Assembly: GCA_028695945.1 (NCBI GenBank)
Contig: JAQVIB010000123.1
Coordinates: 1 to 6,353, forward strand
Length of the DNA: 6,353 nt
Source of the DNA: Lachnospiraceae bacterium
GTDB lineage: Bacteria; Bacillota; Clostridia; Lachnospirales; Anaerotignaceae
Reading direction: 5' to 3'
The notes under the pieces were generated by a model. It made no database searches. It worked only from the letters and a program-made list of their open reading frames with translations, and had not been told where the DNA came from. This document shows positions 1 to 5,513 of this stretch, piece after piece (the stretch's first letter is position 1; every line of letters starts with the position of its first letter). A program made the position numbers and the translations under genes.

Positions 1-12
1 TAGAAGAAACGT

Positions 13-70
13 AAAAAACAAGACCTTACTGTAGATACCCAGGTAAAGAGGTATGTAGGAATAAGGTCTT
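13..70 (-). terminator. Intrinsic terminator of the CDF transporter gene
   Basis: On the plus strand AAGACCTTA (20-28) pairs perfectly with TAAGGTCTT (62-70). Read on the minus strand, the hairpin starts 4 bases after the transporter stop codon and is followed by G and six T (bases 13-19), the layout of a Rho-independent terminator. The 33-base loop is long but contains an inner 5-bp stem, ATACC (35-39) with GGTAT (50-54), so the structure is a stacked hairpin. There is no T-run on the plus-strand side, so it should act mainly on the minus strand. Confidence 0.75.
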
Positions 71-74
71 ATTG

Positions 75-962
75 TTATTCTTGATATGGATTTATATGAA
101 CCATACAGTGTTTTACACCTAATACTTCCTTTTCAATTTGAAGGTGAACGTTTTCGGCTATTTTATGTCCATTGCTTACTGAAAGGTTACCGTCTACTGA
201 AATTTCTGCGTCAACATACATTACTGAGCCATGCATTCTGGTTTTTACATCATCTATGCATATTACCCCTGGCACGTTTGTAATGGTTTCCTGAATTTTT
301 ACTATGGTTTCAAGAGGAGCTGAATGGTCAACTAACTGATTAAAGCAGGAAATATAGATTTCTATACTTACTTTAATTACTAGAACCGAAACAACAAGAG
401 AAGCAATTGGGTCTAAAATTTGAAAACCCATCATTGCCCCACCAATTCCTAAAAGTGTACCTATGGATGAAAGTGCATCGGAACGATGGTGCCAAGCGTC
501 GGCTTTAAGGGCGGGACTGTTTATTTTCTTTGCTGCACGCACAGTGTACTGATACATCCATTCTTTAGAAACTATTGACACTAATGCAGCACCAAGAGCA
601 ATTGGTGTTGGTGTTAAGAAATTTCCAGCAATTATGGTTTTAATGCCGTTTGCACCAATACCCAATGCAGTTGCCAAAAGTGCAATGGACAGCATTTTTG
701 CAACTACACATTCTATTTTTTCGTGTCCATAGGGATGTTCATCATCAGCGGGTTTTGATGAAAAGTGCATTCCTACTATAACGGCAATTGTAGTTATAAC
801 GTCAGATATGGTATGAACTCCATCAGCAAGCATGGCACTGCTTCGTCCAAGAATGCAAGCTATAAGTTTAAGTACAGAAAGAATTACATTTACAATAATT
901 GTGGTAAAGCTTACTTTGTTTGCAATTTGACTTCGTTGATCTTCAGATATTAATGCAACCAT
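75..962 (-). CDS. Cation diffusion facilitator (CDF) family metal efflux transporter
   Basis: A 295-residue inner-membrane protein that should export divalent metal ions (Zn, Fe or Mn) in exchange for protons. About six hydrophobic segments span residues 19-205, followed by a cytoplasmic C-terminal domain (about 208-295), the usual CDF plan and length. The transport site is intact: H50 and D54 in helix 2 (ADGVHTISD) and H158 and D162 in helix 5 (HHRSD), matching the two-plus-two ligands of E. coli YiiP/FieF. The loop motif DDEHPYGHEK supplies D73, H76 and H80, equivalent to the YiiP second site. H266 and H289 in the C-terminal domain may bind regulatory metal. The only plausible start is the ATG at 962, preceded by AGGGGG eight bases upstream. 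Metal choice cannot be read from these motifs; the sequence looks like the FieF/MneP/MneS-type CDFs of Firmicutes. The gene is monocistronic and divergent from cysK. Confidence 0.93.
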   Translation of the reverse strand: MVALISEDQRSQIANKVSFTTIIVNVILSVLKLIACILGRSSAMLADGVHTISDVITTIAVIVGMHFSSKPADDEHPYGHEKIECVVAKMLSIALLATALGIGANGIKTIIAGNFLTPTPIALGAALVSIVSKEWMYQYTVRAAKKINSPALKADAWHHRSDALSSIGTLLGIGGAMMGFQILDPIASLVVSVLVIKVSIEIYISCFNQLVDHSAPLETIVKIQETITNVPGVICIDDVKTRMHGSVMYVDAEISVDGNLSVSNGHKIAENVHLQIEKEVLGVKHCMVHINPYQE

Positions 963-1023
963 ATTTATTACCCCCTGAATACGGAAAAATTTCGATTAAA
1001 TTCATTTTACTATTATTTACTCT

Positions 1024-1053
1024 ATAATATGCCTAATAATCTATATGAGTCAA
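1024..1053 (-). promoter_or_regulatory. Probable promoter of the CDF transporter gene
   Basis: Read on the minus strand, TTGACT (1053-1048) is a good -35 box and TATTAT (1029-1024) a good -10 box, separated by 18 bases. Transcription would start near 1017, giving a leader of about 55 bases. That leader is too short for a yybP-ykoY manganese riboswitch, and none was seen. Confidence 0.6.
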
Positions 1054-1056
1054 CGC

Positions 1057-1083
1057 TAACATTTTGTTACTTTTGCATAACAA
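1057..1083. promoter_or_regulatory. Cluster of TAACA/TGTTA half-sites, possible operator
   Basis: Three related half-sites lie just upstream of the minus-strand -35 box: TAACA (1057-1061), TGTTA (1065-1069) and TAACA (1078-1082). The first two form a 5-bp inverted repeat with a 3-base centre. The second and third form TTGTTA/TAACAA with an 8-base spacer. This could bind a dimeric regulator of the divergent genes, but short AT-rich repeats arise easily by chance and no named regulator is recognised. Confidence 0.2.
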
Positions 1084-1156
1084 TTGCTGGAATTTTTAAA
1101 AATTAATATGTTTATTTAGTTGATAAAAAATAAAATGATTTTTATAAATACTACAG

Positions 1157-1185
1157 TTGAACTATTATAATTTTGGGATTATACT
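1157..1185 (+). promoter_or_regulatory. Probable promoter of cysK and the SPASM gene
   Basis: TTGAAC (1157-1162) and TATACT (1180-1185) are separated by exactly 17 bases, a near-consensus sigma-A promoter. Transcription would start near 1192, leaving a leader of about 27 bases. This rules out a T-box or S-box riboswitch in front of cysK if this promoter is used, so control by sulfur supply would have to act through a DNA-binding repressor. Confidence 0.65.
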
Positions 1186-1218
1186 AATAATAAGAAGACT
1201 AATAAGGAGATGATTAAA

Positions 1219-2148
1219 ATGTCCAAAATTGCTGGAAATTTAATTGAGTTAATTGGAAACACTCCGTTGGTATCACTTGGCGGATATTGCAAAAAGAATG
1301 GACTTAAGGGCAATATTATTGCAAAGGTAGAATACTTTAATCCTCTTGGCTCTACGAAGGATAGGGCTGCATTATACATGTTAGAGGATGCAAAAGAGCG
1401 TGGATTATTAAAAAGTGACACTGTAATAATAGAGCCTACAAGCGGTAACACAGGTGTTGGTCTTGCTTACATTTCGGCAATAATGGGCTATAGAATTATT
1501 CTTACAATGCCTGAAAGCATGAGCATTGAAAGAAGAAAACTTTTAAAAATGTTGGGCGCAGAAATTGTGCTTACGCCTGCAGAACAGGGAATGAGCGGTG
1601 CAATAAGCAAGGCAAGTGAGCTTACAAAGGAATATCCTAATTCTTTTATACCAAACCAGTTTGAAAATCCAGCCAATGCAATGGCACATATCATTACAAC
1701 TGCGGAGGAAATTATTACAGATACAGATGGAAACATTGACTATTTTGTAGCAGGTGTAGGAACAGGTGGAACAATTACAGGTGTTGGCAAAAGACTAAAG
1801 GAATTTGACAAAAACATAAAAATTGTGGCTGTAGAGCCATTTAATAGTGCTGTATTAAGTGGTGAGAGCAGTGGTACACACGGCTTACAGGGTATTGGTG
1901 CAGGCTTTATTCCAAAGGTTTTAGATGTTAGCATAATTGATGAGGTAATAAAAATAAAGGATGAAGAGGCCATTGAGGCAGGTCGACAGATTGCAAAAAC
2001 TGATGGTTTTTTGGTTGGTATTTCATCAGGTGCGGCAATTTTTGCAGCATCAAAACTGGCAAGCAGACCAGAAAATGCAGGCAAAAATATTGTTGTTCTT
2101 TTGCCAGATACTGGTGAAAGGTATCTTTCCACAGCCTTATTTGATTAA
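1219..2148 (+). CDS. cysK: Cysteine synthase A (O-acetylserine sulfhydrylase)
   Basis: A PLP enzyme that makes L-cysteine from O-acetyl-L-serine and sulfide in the cytosol, normally as a homodimer. At 309 residues it is the usual length of CysK. The family marks are in order: IGNTPLV (12-18), the PLP lysine K47 in NPLGSTKDR, the substrate-binding loop TSGNTG (74-79), the cofactor phosphate loop GTGGT (181-185), HGLQGIGAGFIP (221-232), and S269 in GISSGAA, which contacts the PLP ring nitrogen. It ends with the typical DTGERYLST. An in-frame ATG at 1210 directly abuts the AAGGAG at 1204-1209, so the ATG at 1219, nine bases from that site, is the better start. Close PLP relatives such as cystathionine beta-synthase-like enzymes are possible but less likely at this length. 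It is the first gene of a two-gene unit with a radical SAM gene only three bases downstream. Confidence 0.93.
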   Translation: MSKIAGNLIELIGNTPLVSLGGYCKKNGLKGNIIAKVEYFNPLGSTKDRAALYMLEDAKERGLLKSDTVIIEPTSGNTGVGLAYISAIMGYRIILTMPESMSIERRKLLKMLGAEIVLTPAEQGMSGAISKASELTKEYPNSFIPNQFENPANAMAHIITTAEEIITDTDGNIDYFVAGVGTGGTITGVGKRLKEFDKNIKIVAVEPFNSAVLSGESSGTHGLQGIGAGFIPKVLDVSIIDEVIKIKDEEAIEAGRQIAKTDGFLVGISSGAAIFAASKLASRPENAGKNIVVLLPDTGERYLSTALFD

Positions 2149-2151
2149 AGT

Positions 2152-3009
2152 ATGAGAAAATTTAAAAAAGTATATGTGGAAATAACAAATATATGTAATC
2201 TTAATTGTAGTTTTTGCCCAAAAACAAAGCGAAAACCTATGGAAATGTCACTGGAATTTTTTGATGAGGTTTTAAGTAAAATTAAACCATACACCAATTA
2301 CATATACATGCATGTTATGGGTGAACCCTTAAGGCATAGCAATATTGAAAAGCTTTTGGACTGTTGTGCAGATAAGGAAATTTTTGCTAATATAACTACA
2401 AATGGCACTCTTATAAAAGATGTTGGAGAAAAAATAAAGGATAAGCCAGCTTTAAGGCAAATAAATATATCGTTGCATAGCTTCGAAGGTGAAAAGGAGG
2501 AATATTTTCAGCAATATGTAGAGAATATTTTTTCTTTCACTAGGGGGATACAAAAGCAAGGAAGAGTAATTATTTGCCTTAGGCTATGGAATTTAAATGC
2601 CGAAGGAACTGATTCAAAAAATAAAATAATTAAAGAGAAACTTGAAAAGGAATTTAATCTAAAGGAAGATATTGAAGATGGAGTTACCGACCGAAATGGA
2701 ATTAAGCTTGCCCACAACATTTACCTTCAACAGGAGGAAAGGTTTGTTTGGCCAAAGAATGGCAACCAAGAAATATTTACAAGGGGAAAGTGCTTTGGTC
2801 TTAAAACACATATAGGAATTTTATGCGATGGAAGCGTTGTTCCATGCTGTATAGATAGTGAAGGAAGCATGATTCTGGGCAATATTAAAGAAAATAGTTT
2901 GGAAGAAATACTAAGCACGAAACGAGCTGAGGGAATTAAGGAAGGTTTCAGGCAGAGCAAGGTGGTTGAGCATTTTTGCAGAACTTGTGGTTTTAGACAT
3001 AATGTATAA
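2152..3009 (+). CDS. Radical SAM/SPASM domain protein, function unknown
   Basis: A 285-residue radical SAM protein. The N-terminal motif CNLNCSFC gives C15, C19 and C22 (CX3CX2C), which hold the SAM-cleaving 4Fe-4S cluster. MGEPL (56-60) corresponds to the SAM-binding GGEP motif, and TTNGT (82-86) is also typical. The C-terminal part is SPASM/twitch-like: C214, then C225, C232 and C233 in CDGSVVPCC, a GNIKENSLEEI segment, and C276-x-x-C279 near the end. These cysteines are enough for at least one auxiliary cluster. SPASM proteins mature peptides, activate sulfatases or make cofactors, but no precursor peptide or sulfatase is nearby, so the substrate is unknown. The gene starts three bases after the cysK stop with no clear ribosome site, which suggests translational coupling. 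No canonical terminator follows it. Confidence 0.88.
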   Translation: MRKFKKVYVEITNICNLNCSFCPKTKRKPMEMSLEFFDEVLSKIKPYTNYIYMHVMGEPLRHSNIEKLLDCCADKEIFANITTNGTLIKDVGEKIKDKPALRQINISLHSFEGEKEEYFQQYVENIFSFTRGIQKQGRVIICLRLWNLNAEGTDSKNKIIKEKLEKEFNLKEDIEDGVTDRNGIKLAHNIYLQQEERFVWPKNGNQEIFTRGKCFGLKTHIGILCDGSVVPCCIDSEGSMILGNIKENSLEEILSTKRAEGIKEGFRQSKVVEHFCRTCGFRHNV

Positions 3010-3102
3010 TATTTTAGTATTAAGCCAATGTAAAAACTTACTTATTTAAAAAAACAACTAAATAGTAAAAAAAACGGAAAAAAAAGAGGAAATTTAACTT
3101 TG

Positions 3103-3145
3103 TGATAGAATATTAAAAGTAAGAAATAACTTAATTATCCTATCA
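3103..3145. repeat. Imperfect AT-rich inverted repeat upstream of a promoter
   Basis: TGATAG (3103-3108) pairs with CTATCA (3140-3145), and AAGT (3117-3120) pairs with ACTT (3129-3132) around an 8-base loop; the middle of the stem is mismatched. No T-run follows on either side, so it is a poor terminator. It lies 17 bases before the -35 box of the next transcription unit and could be an operator or simply chance. TGATAGAAT (3103-3111) also reads as an extended -10 element, but without a matching -35 box. Confidence 0.25.
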
Positions 3146-3162
3146 TTATTATACTAAATTAA

Positions 3163-3191
3163 TTGAGTTAGTTCTGTTGCTGTAGTATAAT
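3163..3191 (+). promoter_or_regulatory. Strong promoter of the P-loop/radical SAM pair
   Basis: TTGAGT (3163-3168) and a perfect TATAAT (3186-3191) are separated by 17 bases. Transcription would begin near 3198, giving a leader of about 44 bases that ends in the strong ribosome site GGGGGAG (3229-3235). This is the best promoter match in the window. Confidence 0.75.
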
Positions 3192-3241
3192 TTAGTTACA
3201 TCAAAAACAAATCATATCCAAATTAAAAGGGGGAGATTGTA

Positions 3242-3655
3242 ATGATACAAATTATTGCAGGAGAAAAAGGCGCAGGTAAGACAAAGAGACTACTTGAAAT
3301 GGCTAATGAATCCGGTAAGGCAGCAAACGGTCACGTTGTTTTTATTGATGATGATAGTAGGCATATGTATGATTTACACTACAATATTCGTTTTGTAAAA
3401 ACAAACTACAAGATGGAAGATCATAAAACGTTTTTTGGTTTTATATGTGGTATAATGAGCCAAGACAGCGATATTGAGCATATCTATATTGATAGTTTGA
3501 ACAATATAGTTAAAAATATGCCCGCAGAAGAACTTGGTGAATTTCTAAAAAAAGTTGAGGATTTTTCAGTTAACGAAAATGTTGATTTTTCTATGATTGT
3601 TAGTGCTAATGCTGATGTGCTCCCAGCTAACGCACAAAAATATATTATTAATTGA
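3242..3655 (+). CDS. Small P-loop nucleotide-binding protein, function unknown
   Basis: A 137-residue soluble protein opening with a perfect Walker A motif, GEKGAGKT (7-14, catalytic-type lysine K13). A hydrophobic strand ending in acid, HIYIDSL (80-86, D84), is a plausible Walker B, and VVFIDDD (32-38) is another beta-strand ending in acidic residues. It is much shorter than most AAA or RecA-type ATPases and has no obvious arginine finger or second domain, so it may be a minimal NTPase or kinase-like fold. No membrane segment or signal peptide is present. The ATG at 3242 lies six bases after GGGGGAG. It is the first gene of a unit with the YtqA-like radical SAM gene four bases downstream. 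Small P-loop proteins of this kind are sometimes labelled PilT-like, but nothing here supports a role in twitching. The role is unknown. Confidence 0.82.
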   Translation: MIQIIAGEKGAGKTKRLLEMANESGKAANGHVVFIDDDSRHMYDLHYNIRFVKTNYKMEDHKTFFGFICGIMSQDSDIEHIYIDSLNNIVKNMPAEELGEFLKKVEDFSVNENVDFSMIVSANADVLPANAQKYIIN

Positions 3656-3659
3656 AATA

Positions 3660-4610
3660 ATGAATATTTGCGGAGATGTTTACAACCGATACTCGCAGTA
3701 TCTTAAGAATAGATATGGCGAAAAGGTTTATAAACTGCCGCTTAATATACCAGTTTCCTGCCCTAACAGATTGGGAGGAAGAGGTGGATGTACTTATTGC
3801 GATGATAAGGGTGCCGGATTCGAAAATCTATCCGGCACTCTTTTAATTAAGGAGCAGCTTAAAGCAAATATGGAGTACATTGGCGGCAGATATAAAGCTA
3901 ATAAATTTATTGCGTATTTTCAGAATTTTACAAATACATTTTTGCCATTAGATGAATTTGAAAACTATATGAAACAGGCATCAGAGGAAAATATTGTTGA
4001 AATTGCCGTTTCAACAAGGCCAGATTGTATAAGAAAAGAATATCTAGATGTGCTTAAGTTAATTGAGGTTGAAAAAGGAATAGAAATAACTGTGGAGCTT
4101 GGACTTCAAAGCACCAATTACCACACTTTAGAAAAAATTAACCGTGGACATAGTCTTGCGGAATATATTGAGGCAATGACTTTAATTAAACAATACGGAT
4201 TTAAAATTTGTACGCACCTTATAGTTAATCTTCCATGGGATAATATGGTGGATGTAATTGAGGCGGCAAAAGTAGTATCTGTTCTTAAAACGGATTTCAT
4301 AAAGCTTCATGCACTATACATTGTTGAAGGTACAGAAATGGCGGTGCAGTATAAAAATAATGAATTTATTCTATGTTCTTCTGAAGAATACAAAAAACGT
4401 GTAATTACTTTTTTGAGGTATTTATCACCAAAGGTTTATGTACAAAGGATTATTGGACGAGCACCTAAAGAGAATACCTTGTTTGCCAACTGGAACGAAA
4501 GCTGGTGGAAAATAAGGGATGAAATTGAGGCGGAAATGGCTGAAAAAGGTTTTGTTCAGGGTGACTTGTGCAGTTACATGGGTGGTAGTGCAGTGAAAAA
4601 ATTTTTCTAA
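3660..4610 (+). CDS. ytqA: YtqA/YhcC (TIGR01212-type) radical SAM protein, probable tRNA-modifying enzyme
   Basis: A 316-residue radical SAM enzyme of the Elp3-like YhcC/YtqA group. The cluster motif has the long first spacing of this group: C34, C44 and C47 in CPNRLGGRGGCTYC. Other family segments are FIAYFQNFTNTFLPL, STRPDCI, ELGLQSTNYHTLEKINRGH and THLIVNLPWD, and the length is normal. Bacillus subtilis YtqA has been linked to wobble-uridine tRNA modification (the mnm5s2U pathway) together with the methyltransferase YtqB. The same role here is inference from family, and no ytqB-like gene is present in the window. The reading frame stays open upstream to an ATG at 3597 inside the previous gene, but homology begins at MNICGDVYNRYSQYLKNRYG, so the ATG at 3660 is the better start. 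It has no ribosome site of its own and sits four bases after the preceding stop, implying translational coupling. A strong hairpin lies within the gene at 3807-3844. Confidence 0.88.
   Translation: MNICGDVYNRYSQYLKNRYGEKVYKLPLNIPVSCPNRLGGRGGCTYCDDKGAGFENLSGTLLIKEQLKANMEYIGGRYKANKFIAYFQNFTNTFLPLDEFENYMKQASEENIVEIAVSTRPDCIRKEYLDVLKLIEVEKGIEITVELGLQSTNYHTLEKINRGHSLAEYIEAMTLIKQYGFKICTHLIVNLPWDNMVDVIEAAKVVSVLKTDFIKLHALYIVEGTEMAVQYKNNEFILCSSEEYKKRVITFLRYLSPKVYVQRIIGRAPKENTLFANWNESWWKIRDEIEAEMAEKGFVQGDLCSYMGGSAVKKFF
3807..3844 (+). terminator. Terminator-like hairpin inside the radical SAM coding sequence
   Basis: GTGCCGGAT (3811-3819) and ATCCGGCAC (3830-3838) are perfectly complementary. The stem extends outward through one G-U pair and three Watson-Crick pairs to 3807 and 3842, making 13 pairs around a 10-base loop. 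The descending arm runs into TCTTTTAATT, so in the sense direction it has the form of an intrinsic terminator, about 150 bases into the gene and just past the cluster-binding cysteines. The stem is far more GC-rich than its surroundings. Whether it stops RNA polymerase is unknown, and translating ribosomes would normally suppress it. Confidence 0.4.
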
Positions 4611-4720
4611 GCAAACGCCATGGTTGTATTTGGTCTGGGCATTTTTGTAATAAAATGCTATGGAGCCTAGAATTTTTGAAAATTAGTTTTTTACAACTTT
4701 AAATCAAAGTTTTGATAGCC

Positions 4721-4767
4721 AAAAGACCGATTATTTTGGAACTTTTTCCTAATAAATCGGTCTTTTT
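4721..4767 (+). terminator. Long hairpin terminator, probably bidirectional
   Basis: Two 21-base arms (4721-4741 and 4746-4766) surround a CTTT loop, with 18 of 21 positions paired. The outer 12 pairs (AAAAGACCGATT with AATCGGTCTTTT) are perfect, and the inner GGAA/TTCC closes the loop. The right arm ends in a five-T run and the left arm begins with four A, so it can work on both strands. It ends the P-loop/radical SAM unit, 110 bases after the stop codon. Confidence 0.85.
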
Positions 4768-4816
4768 ACATACTACCTTATTTTATTACCTTCTTAAGTT
4801 ACAATTTTATTAAAAA

Positions 4817-4857
4817 TTGGTAAAAAAGGAGATAAAAGTATAAATTTATGCTATCAT
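4817..4857 (+). promoter_or_regulatory. Candidate promoter region for the secreted-protein pair
   Basis: Two overlapping readings are possible: TTGGTA (4817-4822) with TATAAA (4839-4844) at 16 bases, or an extended -10 TGCTATCAT (4849-4857) without a good -35 box. Either gives a leader of roughly 65-75 bases. Both are weaker than the other promoters in the window. I looked for sporulation-sigma boxes here and found no convincing match. Confidence 0.35.
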
Positions 4858-4927
4858 TGTTTAAGTACATAAGGTTTTTTGTAAATATTTTCAGTTGAAG
4901 GAAATTTATATTCGGGAGGATTAATAT

Positions 4928-5470
4928 ATGGGAATTAATAAAAAGGTCGCTGTTTTTGCCACAGTTACCACATTAATTGTGGCTGGTACAATTTACTCCG
5001 TTGGGGCAGCATCAAATGTAGACCCTGGTTCTAGTGCAGACCCCATAGTTACCAAAAGCTATGTTGACGAATCTATAGCTAATTTGCTTGGAATTCTAAA
5101 TACTAGCGTTACTTCAACAGGAACATCTATTAACGAGCAGAGAATAGTAGATAATGTTATGGCTCAGATTAAAGACATGGGAACTACCGATGGAAGTGGA
5201 GGACTTGCCTTTGAACCTGTTCAGGCAACACAGGGACAGATAGTTGTTGGCAAGGAGGGCGCAGAAATCATTTTAAGAAGCGGAAGTGCTATTAGTTATT
5301 GCACGGGCGTAGACGGAATTATTGATACATCTACAGGTGCAGAATACTTTAATGGCACAGAGTTGGCAAAAAACCATTTAATTATTGTACCAAGAGCTGA
5401 TGGCCGTGGGGCTGCTGTTACAAGCAAAGAAGCGTGGTTCATTATTAAAGGCGGTTATGAAATTAAATAG
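4928..5470 (+). CDS. Exported protein of unknown function with SYVDE-type N-terminus
   Basis: A 180-residue protein that should be secreted: MGINKK, a hydrophobic core (about 7-25) and a likely signal peptidase site near VGAA (25-28). There is no lipobox cysteine and no cell-wall sorting motif. The mature N-terminus is acidic and small-residue rich, leading into DPIVTKSYVDESI (38-50). A Ser/Thr/Gly linker region (58-92) follows, and then a compact C-terminal segment (about 95-180) containing IVVGKEGAEIILRSGSAI (105-122), NHLIIVPRADGRG (149-161) and a closing AWFIIKGGYEI. I recall similar exported proteins of unknown function in Clostridia and Paenibacillus-like bacteria, but cannot name a characterised relative. 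The ATG at 4928 lies seven bases after GGGAGGA. It is followed after 43 bases, with no terminator, by the phosphodiester glycosidase gene, so the two are probably co-transcribed. Confidence 0.8.
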   Translation: MGINKKVAVFATVTTLIVAGTIYSVGAASNVDPGSSADPIVTKSYVDESIANLLGILNTSVTSTGTSINEQRIVDNVMAQIKDMGTTDGSGGLAFEPVQATQGQIVVGKEGAEIILRSGSAISYCTGVDGIIDTSTGAEYFNGTELAKNHLIIVPRADGRGAAVTSKEAWFIIKGGYEIK

Positions 5471-5513
5471 TACATAATGTAATTTGACAGATATACAACG
5501 AAGGAGAAAATAA

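Larger units (their letters stand above)
4611..4927. other. Intergenic region with stacked hairpins, no gene seen
   Basis: This 317-base stretch separates the YtqA-like gene from the secreted-protein pair. It holds a 7-bp hairpin, GCATTTT (4639-4645) with AAAATGC (4652-4658), not followed by T. It also holds a weak 6-bp hairpin, AACTTT (4695-4700) with AAAGTT (4706-4711), followed by TT, then the strong terminator at 4721-4767 and candidate promoter elements at 4817-4857. The first bases after the stop codon stay open in frame for 19 codons to a TAG at 4668, but there is no ribosome site. No RNA gene is recognised. Confidence 0.6.

Noticed and set aside
1029..1106. A 25-codon plus-strand reading frame upstream of cysK (possible leader or precursor peptide for the SPASM enzyme)
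   Set aside because: It has no ribosome site, overlaps the minus-strand promoter, and lies upstream of the cysK promoter, so it would not be on that transcript.
963..1218. Search for a T-box, S-box or manganese riboswitch in the divergent region
   Set aside because: The predicted leaders are only about 27 and 55 bases and contain no recognisable conserved core or terminator/antiterminator pair.
1740..2132. A 130-codon minus-strand reading frame opposite cysK
   Set aside because: It lies wholly within a clearly functional gene, has no ribosome site or family signature, and is a by-product of codon usage on the other strand.
3153..3196. 8-bp inverted repeat ACTAAATT/AATTTAGT around the P-loop gene promoter
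   Set aside because: The arms are purely AT-rich apart from one pair, the spacing is 28 bases, and one arm includes the -10 box; chance is likely.
3242..3655. Annotation of the P-loop protein as a PilT twitching-motility ATPase
   Set aside because: It is far too short for PilT and lacks the Asp-box and His-box motifs; only the Walker A motif is shared.
5484..5489. Perfect TTGACA between the secreted-protein genes, a possible separate promoter
   Set aside because: At 17 bases spacing the -10 position (5507-5512) is AAAATA and overlaps the translation start region, so no usable promoter or leader results.
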